64,000 nucleotides of DNA, from contig NZ_LT840184.1 in the NCBI RefSeq assembly GCF_900177425.1, positions 1,205,487-1,269,486 on the forward strand. The letters are read 5' to 3'. This DNA comes from Paenibacillus uliginis N3/975. Lineage in GTDB: Bacteria; Bacillota; Bacilli; Paenibacillales; Paenibacillaceae. The translations under genes and the position numbers were made by a program. Positions 35,199 to 43,829 of the stretch are shown here, piece after piece. Each line of letters begins with the position of its first letter. Within the stretch, counting starts at the first letter, position 1. The notes under the pieces are model-generated. The model did not search any database. It saw only the letters and a program-made list of their open reading frames with translations, and was not told the origin of the DNA.

Positions 35199-36413
35199 AT
35201 GCAGTATTCCTTTGCTTCCCGTGCACAGGCCTTATTGTCTTCCCCGCTGCGCAGTATTCGGGAACTTGCGAAGCGGGATTCTTTTATTTCTCTGGCGGAA
35301 GAGCTTCCTGCTGAAGAGCTATTCCCTCTGCCGTCACTGGCTGAGGCCGCCAGCTCCGTACTTAACGCCGATCGGCGTTCGCTTCAGTACGGGGAAGCTG
35401 AAGGGTATGGTCCGCTGCGTGAATGGCTCAGTCGTGACTGGAGCCGTCGTAAGAAGCTGAACATGTCTCCGGAGCAAATATTGCTGACCACTGGAACCCA
35501 GCAAGCACTGGATCTGCTAATCAGGGGGTATGTGGATCCTGGAGATAGCGTTCTTGTGGAAAATCCGACTTCACCGGGCCTGCTCCAAGTGCTTAGGCTG
35601 CAGGGTGCTCACATCATTCCGGTGGAGGGGGATTGCAATGGGATCTTACCTGATTCCCTGGAGACTCTTATCGAGGCGAATCATCCGAAACTGCTGCTGG
35701 CCGCCCCCAACTTCACGAATCCGACAGGTGTGCTGTGGAGTCTGGAACGACGTAAAGAAGTGCTGCGGTTATGTGAAGCACATGATGTACTAATCGTTGA
35801 GGATGATTCGGTCGGGGATTTGTATTTTCCGCAAGGGGGAATATCACCACCGCAGCTTCCATCGCTGATTTCCCTGGAGGAGAAGCAAGGAGATCATGTT
35901 CTGTATGTGGGCTCATTCAGTAAAACCGTTGCTCCTGCCCTCCGGACCGGGTGGGCAGTGGGTAATCGGCAGATTATTGAGATGATGACGGCGATTAAAC
36001 AAATGGCGGATTGGCAGTCCAGTTTGTTAAATCAGCGGCTGCTTCACCATCTATTGGATTCGAAGCATTTTAATTATGACGAGCATATCCTGATGCTGAA
36101 CAGAGAGTACGGAACACGGCTGAAACTGATGGTTGAGCTGCTCAAACGGAACGCGTGGAAAGACGCGGCTTACAAGGTTCCATCTGGCGGCATGTTCCTG
36201 TGGGTGACTCTGCCAGCAGGGCTGAATGGAGACGCGCTGCTGAGAGGCTCTTTGCTGAAGGGGGTTGGTTTCCTGCCCGGCTCCATGTGTTCACCGGGAG
36301 ATGAGGCTAATGAAAGTATACGTCTGAACTTTACCCATCCCGGAAGAGATGAGCTGCTCCTTGGCATGAACCTGATCAGTGAAGCGGTTATGGAATTTAC
36401 CGCCCGCAGCTAG
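35199..36413 (+). CDS. PLP-dependent aminotransferase, 2-aminoadipate/LysN-like
   Basis: A 404-aa fold-type I aminotransferase of the MocR/LysN branch without a DNA-binding domain. LQYGEAEGYGPLREWL and TTGTQQALDLL near the N-terminus, APNFTNPTGV, VEDDSVGDLYF, the PLP lysine Lys242 (GSFSKTVAPALRTGW) and RLNFTHP at the C-terminus are the family marks. Relatives transaminate aminoadipate, aromatic or branched-chain substrates; the exact one is not predictable. RBS GAAGGAGGG, 8 bases before the ATG. It stands alone with a terminator. Confidence 0.88.
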   Translation: MQYSFASRAQALLSSPLRSIRELAKRDSFISLAEELPAEELFPLPSLAEAASSVLNADRRSLQYGEAEGYGPLREWLSRDWSRRKKLNMSPEQILLTTGTQQALDLLIRGYVDPGDSVLVENPTSPGLLQVLRLQGAHIIPVEGDCNGILPDSLETLIEANHPKLLLAAPNFTNPTGVLWSLERRKEVLRLCEAHDVLIVEDDSVGDLYFPQGGISPPQLPSLISLEEKQGDHVLYVGSFSKTVAPALRTGWAVGNRQIIEMMTAIKQMADWQSSLLNQRLLHHLLDSKHFNYDEHILMLNREYGTRLKLMVELLKRNAWKDAAYKVPSGGMFLWVTLPAGLNGDALLRGSLLKGVGFLPGSMCSPGDEANESIRLNFTHPGRDELLLGMNLISEAVMEFTARS

Positions 36414-36446
36414 TCAATCATTTCAGGAAGCGTTAAATCATAAATA

Positions 36447-36497
36447 GGGGTTGTCTACAGTATCCAATGTATTGGATACCGTAAACAGCCCCTTTTT
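36447..36497. terminator. Bidirectional terminator with inner 8-bp palindrome
   Basis: GGGGTTGTCTAC...GTAAACAGCCCC surrounds TATCCAAT-GT-ATTGGATA; TTTTT follows on the + strand. It sits between convergent genes. Confidence 0.8.
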
Positions 36498-36527
36498 GTA
36501 TGTTCAATGCATATGTAATGATCTTCA

Positions 36528-37370
36528 TCATTTATTTGTGTATGAGGAATAAGGGATGTGTCCAGAGATTGAAGAGGATTCAAGAACGGATGCGTAGTCT
36601 TGTAATGCTTGTAAGCCAGTCTTCGTAAGAATATAGCGTCCGCGTCCGACACGGTCGAACCATCCGTAATAATTGTGCTGAAGAATGGCGGCGGTGTTGC
36701 CGACTCCGGTTAAGTTCCTTATAGCGGCGGGTGTAATGCCTGATTTGAGAGGGGAATCTGTCTTCGTTCTGCTCTTCTCCGGAAGCTGACTGAGTTCAGA
36801 GTCAGAGCCAGGCGCTTCTGTAAGCTTATCTATAACGCTCAACTGCTGTATAGCCGCAGCAACGCGAAGTGCCTTTTCACGGTAGGCTGTAACGAGTTTG
36901 GCCCGTGTTACGCCGCCCGTGTTATAATCTCCGCTGCGCTCGCGAAATTCCACCAGCAATTTTTCACGTCTTCTCGGCGCTTTGCGGTCTGTATCGTTCC
37001 CTTCACCAGGCTCGCATAGTACTTCTACAAGCGGGGCTTTCGTCTTATAGAACGTAACTGTAATTAGTCCGAGGCCGAGCTTGCGGCACAAGCTGCTTAG
37101 CTCCGACCAGCGCTGGTTAACCGCCCCTTTTTTAGCCCGGCTCTTTTCTACGGCCAAGTACACGAGAGGGCTCATCTTGAGACGTTCCAGGCCCTGCAAC
37201 AGAAGTGCTAGGTTGAATGTTTTTTTCATTTCTACGATCAGCGGCTCATCCAAGCTGTCTTTCATGCCGACCATATCACAATTACGTACTTCGGCTTTGA
37301 TGTTAAATCCGTGCAGCTCAAAAAAAGTTTTCAATGGAGCGTACAGCTCGGATTCATGTTTTATCGCCAT
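36528..37370 (-). CDS. DUF2161 family putative PD-(D/E)XK phosphodiesterase
   Basis: A 280-aa protein. The N-terminal domain shows the PD-(D/E)XK nuclease core: Asp in NCDMVGM, then Glu-x-Lys in LIVEMKKTF. A basic linker (about 125-215) and a C-terminal winged-helix-like part (about 215-260, NTAAILQHNYYGWFDRVGRG) follow. Nuclease activity is predicted from the motif only. The start has AAAGGAG 6 bases upstream; the longer frame from 37394 begins before that site. It is single, with no toxin, methylase or phage neighbour. Confidence 0.85.
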   Translation of the reverse strand: MAIKHESELYAPLKTFFELHGFNIKAEVRNCDMVGMKDSLDEPLIVEMKKTFNLALLLQGLERLKMSPLVYLAVEKSRAKKGAVNQRWSELSSLCRKLGLGLITVTFYKTKAPLVEVLCEPGEGNDTDRKAPRRREKLLVEFRERSGDYNTGGVTRAKLVTAYREKALRVAAAIQQLSVIDKLTEAPGSDSELSQLPEKSRTKTDSPLKSGITPAAIRNLTGVGNTAAILQHNYYGWFDRVGRGRYILTKTGLQALQDYASVLESSSISGHIPYSSYTNK

Positions 37371-37633
37371 GGCTTTCTCCTTTGTAATTAACATGTCAGA
37401 AAGTGCCTGCGGAACTCTATTCCATCAGTATAACATGTCGGGAACGGATGTGCGTATGTACAGGTGACAGCACCCGTATTCGTAGAAAAAGGAAGCTCTT
37501 TAGTTCGAAAACTGGTCAACTATTCCGAGTACGCCGCATAGGTATGTAATACACTTTTTCGGTGGTTAAAGGGTTAACGACACGAGTGGAATGGAAGCCA
37601 ATCCTCATAATCAGAGTCATAGGAGGTAGCGGT

Positions 37634-39529
37634 ATGGATATTTTCAAACGCATAGCATCGTATCGGGCAGAGAGCGATCGTCTGGCGTGGAGCGGCACAT
37701 TCAGGGAATATATCGAAATAATTAAGAAGGATCCTTCTCCCGCCATGACCGCGCATGCGCGCGTATACGACATGATCGAATCTTATGGATTTGAGGAGAG
37801 TGGAGGCCGGAAAAAATACAAATTTTTTGAACAGGAAATATTTGGTCTGGATCGGGCAGTTGAAAAGCTTGTAGAAGAGTACTTTCATTCCGCAGCCCGT
37901 AGGCTGGATGTCCGTAAACGGATATTGCTACTGATGGGCCCAGTCAGCGGCGGTAAATCAACGCTCGTCACACTCTTGAAGCGCGGACTTGAGAAGCATT
38001 CACGTACAGAAAAGGGAGCTGTATACGCAATATCCGGTTGCCCCATGCATGAAGAACCTCTGCATCTGATCCCGCTCGAGCTGAGGCCTGAAGTGGAGAA
38101 ACAGCTCGGCGTCCGCATTGAGGGGAATTTATGCCCTTCCTGCCAAATGCGGCTAAAAACGGAGTATGGCGGCGATATAGAGTCGGTAATGGTGGAACGT
38201 GTGCTCATCTCGGAGGAGGGCCGAACGGGTATCGGTACATTTAGCCCTTCTGATCCGAAGTCTCAGGACATCGCAGATCTGACAGGGAGTATCGACTTCT
38301 CCACCATTACCGAATATGGCTCGGAATCCGATCCACGTGCATACCGCTTTGATGGTGAACTGAACAAGGCGAACCGGGGATTGATGGAATTTCAGGAAAT
38401 GCTGAAATGTGATGAAAAGTTCCTATGGAATCTGCTTTCCTTGACCCAGGAAGGCAACTTCAAGGCCGGGCGGTTTGCGCTCATTAGTGCGGACGAACTT
38501 ATTGTAGCCCATACAAACGAAACGGAATATAAAGCTTTTATTGCGAACAAGAAAAATGAGGCGCTCCAATCCCGGATGATCGTTATGCCAATTCCTTATA
38601 ACCTGAGAGTGAGTGACGAGGAGAAAATATACGATAAACTGATTGGACAAAGCGATATGAAGCATATTCATATTGCACCTCATGCACTGCGATCGGCCGC
38701 TATTTTTTCCATACTGACACGCCTGAAGGAAACTAAAAAGCAAGGCATGGACCTGATCAAAAAAATGCGCATGTATGATGGAGAAGAAGTAGAAGGTTAC
38801 AAGGAAGCCGATTTGAAGGAGATGCAGAGCGAGTATTTGGAAGAAGGTATGTCCGGCGTCGATCCCCGGTATGTCATCAACCGAATTTCGAGTGCTTTGA
38901 TCAAACAGGATCTTCAGTGCATTAATGCGCTGGATATGCTACGTGCGATTAAGGACGGATTGGATCAGCATGCCTCCATTACGAAGGAAGAACGGGACAA
39001 ATATTTGAATTTTATTTCTGCTGCACGCAAGGAATACGATGATCTCGCCAAAAAAGAGGTTCAGAAGGCGTTTGTGTATTCTTTCGAGGAGTCTGCTAAA
39101 ACGTTGTTTGAGAACTATCTCGATAATATCGAAGCGTTCTGTAACTGGAGCAAAATTCGTGATCCACTTACCGATGAGGAGATGGATCCGGATGAAAGAC
39201 TGATGCGCTCCATTGAGGAACAGATCGGGGTATCTGAGAATGCGAAGAAAGCTTTCCGCGAGGAGATCATGATTCGGATATCCGCATACTCCCGTAAGGG
39301 CAAAAAATTCGAGTATCACAATCATGAGCGTCTGCGTGAAGCCATTGAGAAAAAGCTGTTTGCGGACTTGAAAGATATTGTAAAAATCACCACCTCAACC
39401 AAAACTCCGGACGCTGTACAGCTCAAGCGAATCAATGAGGTAAGCTCCCGTTTGATTGAGGGGCATGGTTATTGCCCGGTATGCGCGAATGAGCTGCTGC
39501 GGTACGTGGGAAGCCTGCTGAACAGATAA
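37634..39529 (+). CDS. prkA: PrkA serine protein kinase / AAA+ protein
   Basis: A 631-aa protein of the PrkA family, long called a serine kinase and more recently described as an AAA+ protease in Bacillus; it acts early in sporulation and in stress. An AAA+ domain (about 80-380) has Walker A GPVSGGKSTL with Lys108. A CPSC pair and a C-terminal CPVC pair suggest a zinc site. The C-terminal kinase-like domain follows. The start at 37634 has AGGAGGT 6 bases before it; the frame open from 37562 is not supported. spoVR, its usual partner, is 1.8 kb downstream on the other strand; yhbH is absent from the window. Confidence 0.95.
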   Translation: MDIFKRIASYRAESDRLAWSGTFREYIEIIKKDPSPAMTAHARVYDMIESYGFEESGGRKKYKFFEQEIFGLDRAVEKLVEEYFHSAARRLDVRKRILLLMGPVSGGKSTLVTLLKRGLEKHSRTEKGAVYAISGCPMHEEPLHLIPLELRPEVEKQLGVRIEGNLCPSCQMRLKTEYGGDIESVMVERVLISEEGRTGIGTFSPSDPKSQDIADLTGSIDFSTITEYGSESDPRAYRFDGELNKANRGLMEFQEMLKCDEKFLWNLLSLTQEGNFKAGRFALISADELIVAHTNETEYKAFIANKKNEALQSRMIVMPIPYNLRVSDEEKIYDKLIGQSDMKHIHIAPHALRSAAIFSILTRLKETKKQGMDLIKKMRMYDGEEVEGYKEADLKEMQSEYLEEGMSGVDPRYVINRISSALIKQDLQCINALDMLRAIKDGLDQHASITKEERDKYLNFISAARKEYDDLAKKEVQKAFVYSFEESAKTLFENYLDNIEAFCNWSKIRDPLTDEEMDPDERLMRSIEEQIGVSENAKKAFREEIMIRISAYSRKGKKFEYHNHERLREAIEKKLFADLKDIVKITTSTKTPDAVQLKRINEVSSRLIEGHGYCPVCANELLRYVGSLLNR

Positions 39530-39545
39530 TGACGAATAGGAAAGC

Positions 39546-39573
39546 AGCGGCCTTTAGACAAAGGCCGCTTTTG
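39546..39573 (+). terminator. Terminator after prkA
   Basis: AGCGGCCTTT and AAAGGCCGCT, perfect 10-bp stem, then TTTTG. Confidence 0.85.
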
Positions 39574-39752
39574 CTGTACAAAAATTGTTCTGTGCGAATT
39601 GTGGGCCGTTTCGGAAACGGATTATGCTAAAAGTAATCATATTTTGGGAGAAAAGATAGTTTCTTGGTGCAAATATACATGCAATTGGGCCTTTGGGATT
39701 ATGTGTCTATAGTAGAAATAGTCTATAATGAACCCATCGAGGTATAAAATTT

Positions 39753-39768
39753 TGTGATATAGATCACC
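39753..39768. promoter_or_regulatory. FNR/CRP-type box upstream of the globin sensor
   Basis: TGTGATATAGATCACC fits TGTGA-N6-TCACA with one end mismatch. It lies downstream of a TATAAT (39724-39729) and 25 bases before the start codon, a place suited to repression. Confidence 0.5.
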
Positions 39769-39792
39769 GAATTAGGAGTGAGATTTTTCGAA

Positions 39793-40830
39793 ATGATCGA
39801 CGTATCCCCTGAAAGACGCAAACAGTTGGAGTATCTCGGGCTCAGTGACAAGGAACTATTACTTTTGGCTAGTCATCGTGACATCTTTAAAAAAGTGGTG
39901 GAAGAAGTCGTTGGACGATTTTATGATCAAATCGGAACACAGCCTGAGCTGATGAAAATTATCGGTATGACTTCGACTGTGGACAGACTGAAAGAAACCC
40001 AACGTGTTTACTGGATGTCACTAGCAGATGGAATCGTTGATGACGCATATATCGATAACCGGATTAAAATTGGACAAGTCCATTCCCGGGTTGGTCTGAC
40101 AACTGACTATTATTTGGGAAGCTACATGGTGTACCTGGACATTGCTACAGACCTGCTGAAACAGATCGTACCAGATGGCTGGATTTATGTTGTTCATGCA
40201 CTGAGCAAGATGTTCAACCTGGATTCTCAGCTTGTCCTGGAAGCCTATAATATGAAAGAAAAGGAACAAATTCATGCGCTTGCGGCAGAACAAGAGAATA
40301 TGTTGAAAGCGATTACTGCAGTAGTCCAGGAGCTGACTTTAATGATCGTGGAGCTGGATCAGAGTGCAGCGCTAATGGCGGATAACGCCACTAAGACAGC
40401 GGAAGCTCAGGAGAAAGCACATACGCTGACGGGAGAGCTGAACCAGGAGATTCTCCATATCGAGCAAATGGGAACGCTCATCCGGGAAATTTCGGACCAA
40501 AGTCATCTGCTCGGTCTGAATGCCGCAATTGAAGCTGCACATGCAGGTGAGTACGGACGGGGATTTGAAGTGGTAGCCGGTGAGGTACGTAAGCTGGCGA
40601 AGCATTCCCGGACAGCGATGGAGGAAATTCAGAGCAAGGTGTCGGGCATCATCCGAAAGCTGGAGCAGGTAGAGTATGAATCTGAGCAAACTTCTATTAA
40701 TGCCCGAAACCAGGCTGCAAGCTCGCAGGAATTGGCGGCCTTCGTCAAGATGATGGAGAAGCTGGCGGAAGATTTGGAAACTCTGCAGCAGAGCTCTGCT
40801 GCAAAGGTAGAGGCTGTGGTATCAAAGTAA
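39793..40830 (+). CDS. Globin-coupled sensor (HemAT-like) with methyl-accepting signalling domain
   Basis: A 345-aa soluble oxygen sensor. The N-terminal protoglobin domain (about 1-165) has the likely proximal haem ligand His97 in IGQVHSRVGLTTDYYLG. The C-terminal half is a methyl-accepting signalling hairpin with the conserved tip SHLLGLNAAIEAAHAGEYGRGFEVVAG (split by standard residues). No membrane helix. It is shorter than B. subtilis HemAT (~430 aa), so the coiled-coil arm is reduced. The ATG at 39793 has AGGAGTGAG 10 bases upstream; the GTG at 39778 lies within that site. Oxygen taxis or another output is inferred. Confidence 0.9.
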   Translation: MIDVSPERRKQLEYLGLSDKELLLLASHRDIFKKVVEEVVGRFYDQIGTQPELMKIIGMTSTVDRLKETQRVYWMSLADGIVDDAYIDNRIKIGQVHSRVGLTTDYYLGSYMVYLDIATDLLKQIVPDGWIYVVHALSKMFNLDSQLVLEAYNMKEKEQIHALAAEQENMLKAITAVVQELTLMIVELDQSAALMADNATKTAEAQEKAHTLTGELNQEILHIEQMGTLIREISDQSHLLGLNAAIEAAHAGEYGRGFEVVAGEVRKLAKHSRTAMEEIQSKVSGIIRKLEQVEYESEQTSINARNQAASSQELAAFVKMMEKLAEDLETLQQSSAAKVEAVVSK

Positions 40831-40845
40831 GGGTGTGCCTATATA

Positions 40846-41013
40846 ATGAAACGCGGAAACAAGTCTGGAAATAAGATGGCGAGTGGAATTTCCATAGGTA
40901 TTGCTTTAGGTGCTGCGTTTGGTGTAATTTTCGATAATATCGTCATTGGCATCGGTATAGGAATTGCTTTCGGAGCTGGTATCGGGGGTTCAATGCACAG
41001 TAGAAGGAAGTGA
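40846..41013 (+). CDS. Glycine-zipper small membrane protein
   Basis: A 55-aa peptide: basic head (MKRGNKSGNK), then two glycine-patterned hydrophobic helices (SIGIALGAAFGVIF and IGIGIGIAFGAGIGG) joined by DN, and a basic tail (HSRRK). Repeated GxxxG spacing marks a glycine-zipper hairpin that packs in the membrane. Small proteins of this style are common in Bacillales; function unknown. The RBS GGGTGTG is weak. It starts 15 bases after the globin sensor stop, so they are probably cotranscribed. Confidence 0.75.
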   Translation: MKRGNKSGNKMASGISIGIALGAAFGVIFDNIVIGIGIGIAFGAGIGGSMHSRRK

Positions 41014-41080
41014 ATTTTGGATATAAGAAGGGTGGGCTCAAAGATTCAATATGTGGGCTCTTCTTTTATTCGTTGTAAGG

Positions 41081-41159
41081 CGCTACGTGTACGAATCGTT
41101 CCTACAATCGCTCTTGCCCCCGAATTTCTTGAATTATTCCTTGGTGGAAGAAATTCGGG
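41081..41159 (+). repeat. Dispersed hairpin repeat, copy A
   Basis: Starts CGCTACGTGTACGAATCGTT and contains a perfect 12-bp stem: CCCGAATTTCTT and AAGAAATTCGGG around a 17-base loop. The first 57 bases match the inverted copy at 55676-55753 with one substitution and one indel; the loop differs while the stem is kept. Confidence 0.85.
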
Positions 41160-41265
41160 AACAAAGGAGCGTATGCTTTCGATGCGAGCTTTCCTTTGGG
41201 AAGCTTTTACCGCTACTGCTTTTCCAGAATCGATTCGTCCTCTCCGCTGCTTGCGGCCTAAATAG

Positions 41266-41308
41266 AATGCCAAGAATACTCGGCTCTAGCCGAAGAATTC
41301 TTGGCATT
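41266..41308. terminator. Bidirectional terminator downstream of spoVR
   Basis: AATGCCAAGAAT and ATTCTTGGCATT with inner CTCGGCT/AGCCGAAG stem; AATTTT follows on the + strand. Confidence 0.8.
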
Positions 41309-41364
41309 AATTTTACATACGATTATCTAACTGTTGAATGATGTTGGGTGAGGCCCTTAATAAC

Positions 41365-42756
41365 TCATATAAATCGTCGATGAAGCTTTTTTCCGTCGTA
41401 GGAGAACATGATTGGTTTAGTCTCGATGACACTGTGCAGGTGCACAGGCTTACCCCACAGGTAATATACATATGGCAGCGTGCGTTCCATATACTTCAGA
41501 TCCAGCTCTATTCCTTCGTATTGATGTTTAATCATTAATTCCCCGGAACGGTGGTAATCTCCATCCTGTACGACAAGGTAAGGAGACCCGCCGTTTACAC
41601 GGGAAACGACAAGTTGATCACGGATGTTCTCCCATGACTTGTCGGTTATTTTCCACTCCGGTCCTTTTTTCTCAAAAACATACAGATCGAGGTCGTTAAC
41701 CAGCTCTTTGGTCAGGTAATTTCGCAAGAACGAGATGTCGGAATCGTATTCGCGGACCTCGAATATTTTTTCCCGATCCCAGCGGCGTTCGATATCCTCG
41801 AATATTTTCAGTCCCAGGTAGTACGGGTTCAAGCTATGACGGGACGGCTGTACAACGGAAGCGTTAAGCTTCGCAAATTCCACGGTTTCCTCGCTGGTTA
41901 GGTCCATCTCGCGCAGGATGCGTTGATGCCAGTACGAAGCCCAACCTTCATTCATGATCTTGGTCTCCATCTGGGGCCAGAAATACAACATCTCCTCACG
42001 CAGCATACTCATGATGTCCCGCTGCCAATCCTCCAATATTTCAGAATGCTCCTGAATGAACCACATGATATCCTTCTCTGGCACAGGTGGAAACCTCCGA
42101 TGGAGTGACATTTCTTCTGCTGGTTGAACGTTGCTGTCTTGTTCCGTCTCCCAAAGGTCGTCATAGGGTCCAATCGTTTTTTGACGTTTCGCGTCATCCT
42201 TTTGTCCTTGGATGATCCTTTCCGTATATCTCTGCTTATCGAGTTTTTCAGGCCTGAGTATTTGCGGATCTACATGCTCCTGGATAGCCAGAACCGCGTC
42301 AATGAACTTCTCAACAGCATCCGTTCCATGTTCCAGTTCGTAGCGGGAGATTCGTTCGGCGGTGGCGGACATGCTCTCGACCATGTTGCGGTTGGAGACG
42401 GAGAAGCGGGCATTATTTTTGAAGAAATCGCAGTGCGCAAGAACATGAGCAACGATCAACTTGTTCTGGATCAAGGAGTTTCCATCGAGCAAAAAAGCAT
42501 AACAGGGGTTAGAGTTGATGACCAGCTCGTATATTTTGCTAAGTCCAAAATCGTACTGCATCTTCATTTTGTTAAAGGTTTTTCCGAAGCTCCAATGGCT
42601 GAAGCGGGTGGGCATTCCGTATGCCCCAAAGGTGTATATGATGTCTGCCGGGCAGATTTCATAACGCATGGGGTAAAAATCAAGGCCAAAGCCTGTAGCG
42701 ATCTCCGTTATTTCCGAGATAGCCCGTTCCAGTTCCGCAATCTCGTCTTGATGCAC
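41365..42756 (-). CDS. spoVR: SpoVR-family stage V sporulation protein
   Basis: A 463-aa soluble protein needed for normal spore cortex in B. subtilis; biochemical role unknown. Family marks: YPMRYEICPADIIYTFGAYG, PTRFSHWSFGK, NSNPCYAFLLDGNSL, FFKNNARFSVSNRNM, MNEGWASYWHQRIL and NPYYLGLKIFEDIERRWD. It starts at a GTG with GGGGGGAG 5 bases before it. A sigma-E-like promoter lies upstream. In many bacteria spoVR sits in a prkA-yhbH-spoVR operon; here it is turned around and separated from prkA by the globin sensor pair. Confidence 0.95.
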   Translation of the reverse strand: MHQDEIAELERAISEITEIATGFGLDFYPMRYEICPADIIYTFGAYGMPTRFSHWSFGKTFNKMKMQYDFGLSKIYELVINSNPCYAFLLDGNSLIQNKLIVAHVLAHCDFFKNNARFSVSNRNMVESMSATAERISRYELEHGTDAVEKFIDAVLAIQEHVDPQILRPEKLDKQRYTERIIQGQKDDAKRQKTIGPYDDLWETEQDSNVQPAEEMSLHRRFPPVPEKDIMWFIQEHSEILEDWQRDIMSMLREEMLYFWPQMETKIMNEGWASYWHQRILREMDLTSEETVEFAKLNASVVQPSRHSLNPYYLGLKIFEDIERRWDREKIFEVREYDSDISFLRNYLTKELVNDLDLYVFEKKGPEWKITDKSWENIRDQLVVSRVNGGSPYLVVQDGDYHRSGELMIKHQYEGIELDLKYMERTLPYVYYLWGKPVHLHSVIETKPIMFSYDGKKLHRRFI

Positions 42757-42798
42757 GAGAACTCCCCCCTCTGTAAGTTAAAAAGATGATTCTTATCA

Positions 42799-42826
42799 TA
42801 TATATGGAGTTTGCGCGGCGATATGC
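42799..42826 (-). promoter_or_regulatory. Candidate sigma-E promoter of spoVR
   Basis: On the minus strand: GCATATC, 13-base spacer, CATATATA, fitting the mother-cell pattern loosely, 43 bases before the start. Confidence 0.4.
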
Positions 42827-42995
42827 GGATATAAGGCTTAAGTCATGGAGCTCAGAAGGCTGCGCAGGGAATAAAGTCACTTTTTCAAATATACAGAGCT
42901 GTAGTTCGAAGGTTGCTTTGACAAAGCTCAAGAAAGCGTGACAAAATATGAGTACTTCACCAAAGGGAAATTGTGGAATCTATGGAGGTACAGTA

Positions 42996-43829
42996 ATGAC
43001 CGAAGTGGCACTAAATGAGAACAATAAAATGATCCGGGTCATCGGATATCGTGAGCTGTTCTTTCTGATGCACATGCTTGAAAGCAGCGGCATAGCGGGT
43101 TTTGCGGATCCGTATCGCGGCTCTCTGAAGGATGAACTGGAAGAGGAATGGGGGCAGTGCAAGCAAAACTTGCTGGAAGCAGGGCTGCTCATACAGAAGG
43201 AAGATGAACTCGAAGTCGAGCCTATTATGGAAGTTTTTATGGCGGTTATGGACAGTCCTTATGCGATGAGAATTCAAATCATACGGAGGGGTATATCCGT
43301 ATATGACGGATATATGCATATGTTGCCGCAGATGGTTATTGAACGGATCGAGGATGAGGAGAAGAGAGATACATTTCGTATTAGCGCTATAGCTAATGTC
43401 CAGTCGGCTACGATGTTCCTGGAGCATGTGTTTCCTGCTGATTCATCGGAAGGGCCTCAAGGTTTCGCAGCCCCTTTTACAATTTCAGAGGAAGTATATG
43501 ATGCTTTGCTTCCTGATGGGGAAGAAGCAGGCACGGACATGAGTATGAACGAAACAGATACGAAACGACTTAAGAGAATGATGGATGAGGCGACAGAGCA
43601 TGGCAGGTTGACACTGCTCGAGCGGCAGGGACAGGTATGGAAGCAAGAGATGCTGACCTATGGTTTTGGAACTGGCGGAGGATGGATTGCGAAGAGTGAT
43701 GGAGAGGACGGAGTCCAGGTAGAAAATTACCGGCAAGGGAAGATGGGGCAGGCGATGAAGGCTTTTGTGAAAGACTTGCTTATTAGAATGGAACCAGAAA
43801 ACGGAGGTTCGGATAATGACCAACATTAA
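42996..43829 (+). CDS. Unrecognised 277-aa protein, possible type VII secretion chaperone
   Basis: A soluble acidic protein with no signal peptide or membrane helix and no motif I can name with confidence. The first ~60 residues are helical (IGYRELFFLMHMLESSGIAG), then mixed strands with a repeated-hydrophobic core, and a C-terminal region with YGFGTGGGW. Length and order recall the EspG chaperones of type VII loci, and the next gene starts as a WXG100 protein, so a chaperone role is inferred from context. GGAGG lies 7 bases before the ATG at 42996. Its 3' end overlaps the WXG100 start by 14 bases. Confidence 0.6.
   Translation: MTEVALNENNKMIRVIGYRELFFLMHMLESSGIAGFADPYRGSLKDELEEEWGQCKQNLLEAGLLIQKEDELEVEPIMEVFMAVMDSPYAMRIQIIRRGISVYDGYMHMLPQMVIERIEDEEKRDTFRISAIANVQSATMFLEHVFPADSSEGPQGFAAPFTISEEVYDALLPDGEEAGTDMSMNETDTKRLKRMMDEATEHGRLTLLERQGQVWKQEMLTYGFGTGGGWIAKSDGEDGVQVENYRQGKMGQAMKAFVKDLLIRMEPENGGSDNDQH

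Larger units (their letters stand above)
41014..41364. other. Convergent intergenic region: terminators and a dispersed repeat
   Basis: No convincing gene. A first weak hairpin (AAGAAGGGT with GGCTCTTCTT, 41027-41065) ends the glycine-zipper transcript. A 79-bp hairpin repeat shared with 55.7 kb is at 41081-41159. A strong bidirectional terminator (41266-41308) closes the region before spoVR. Open frames of 60-100 codons exist on both strands but have no RBS. Confidence 0.6.

Noticed and set aside
41051..41341. 96-codon ORF running through repeat copy A
   Set aside because: No RBS, and the matching copy B carries an indel that breaks the frame, so the repeat is not conserved as coding.
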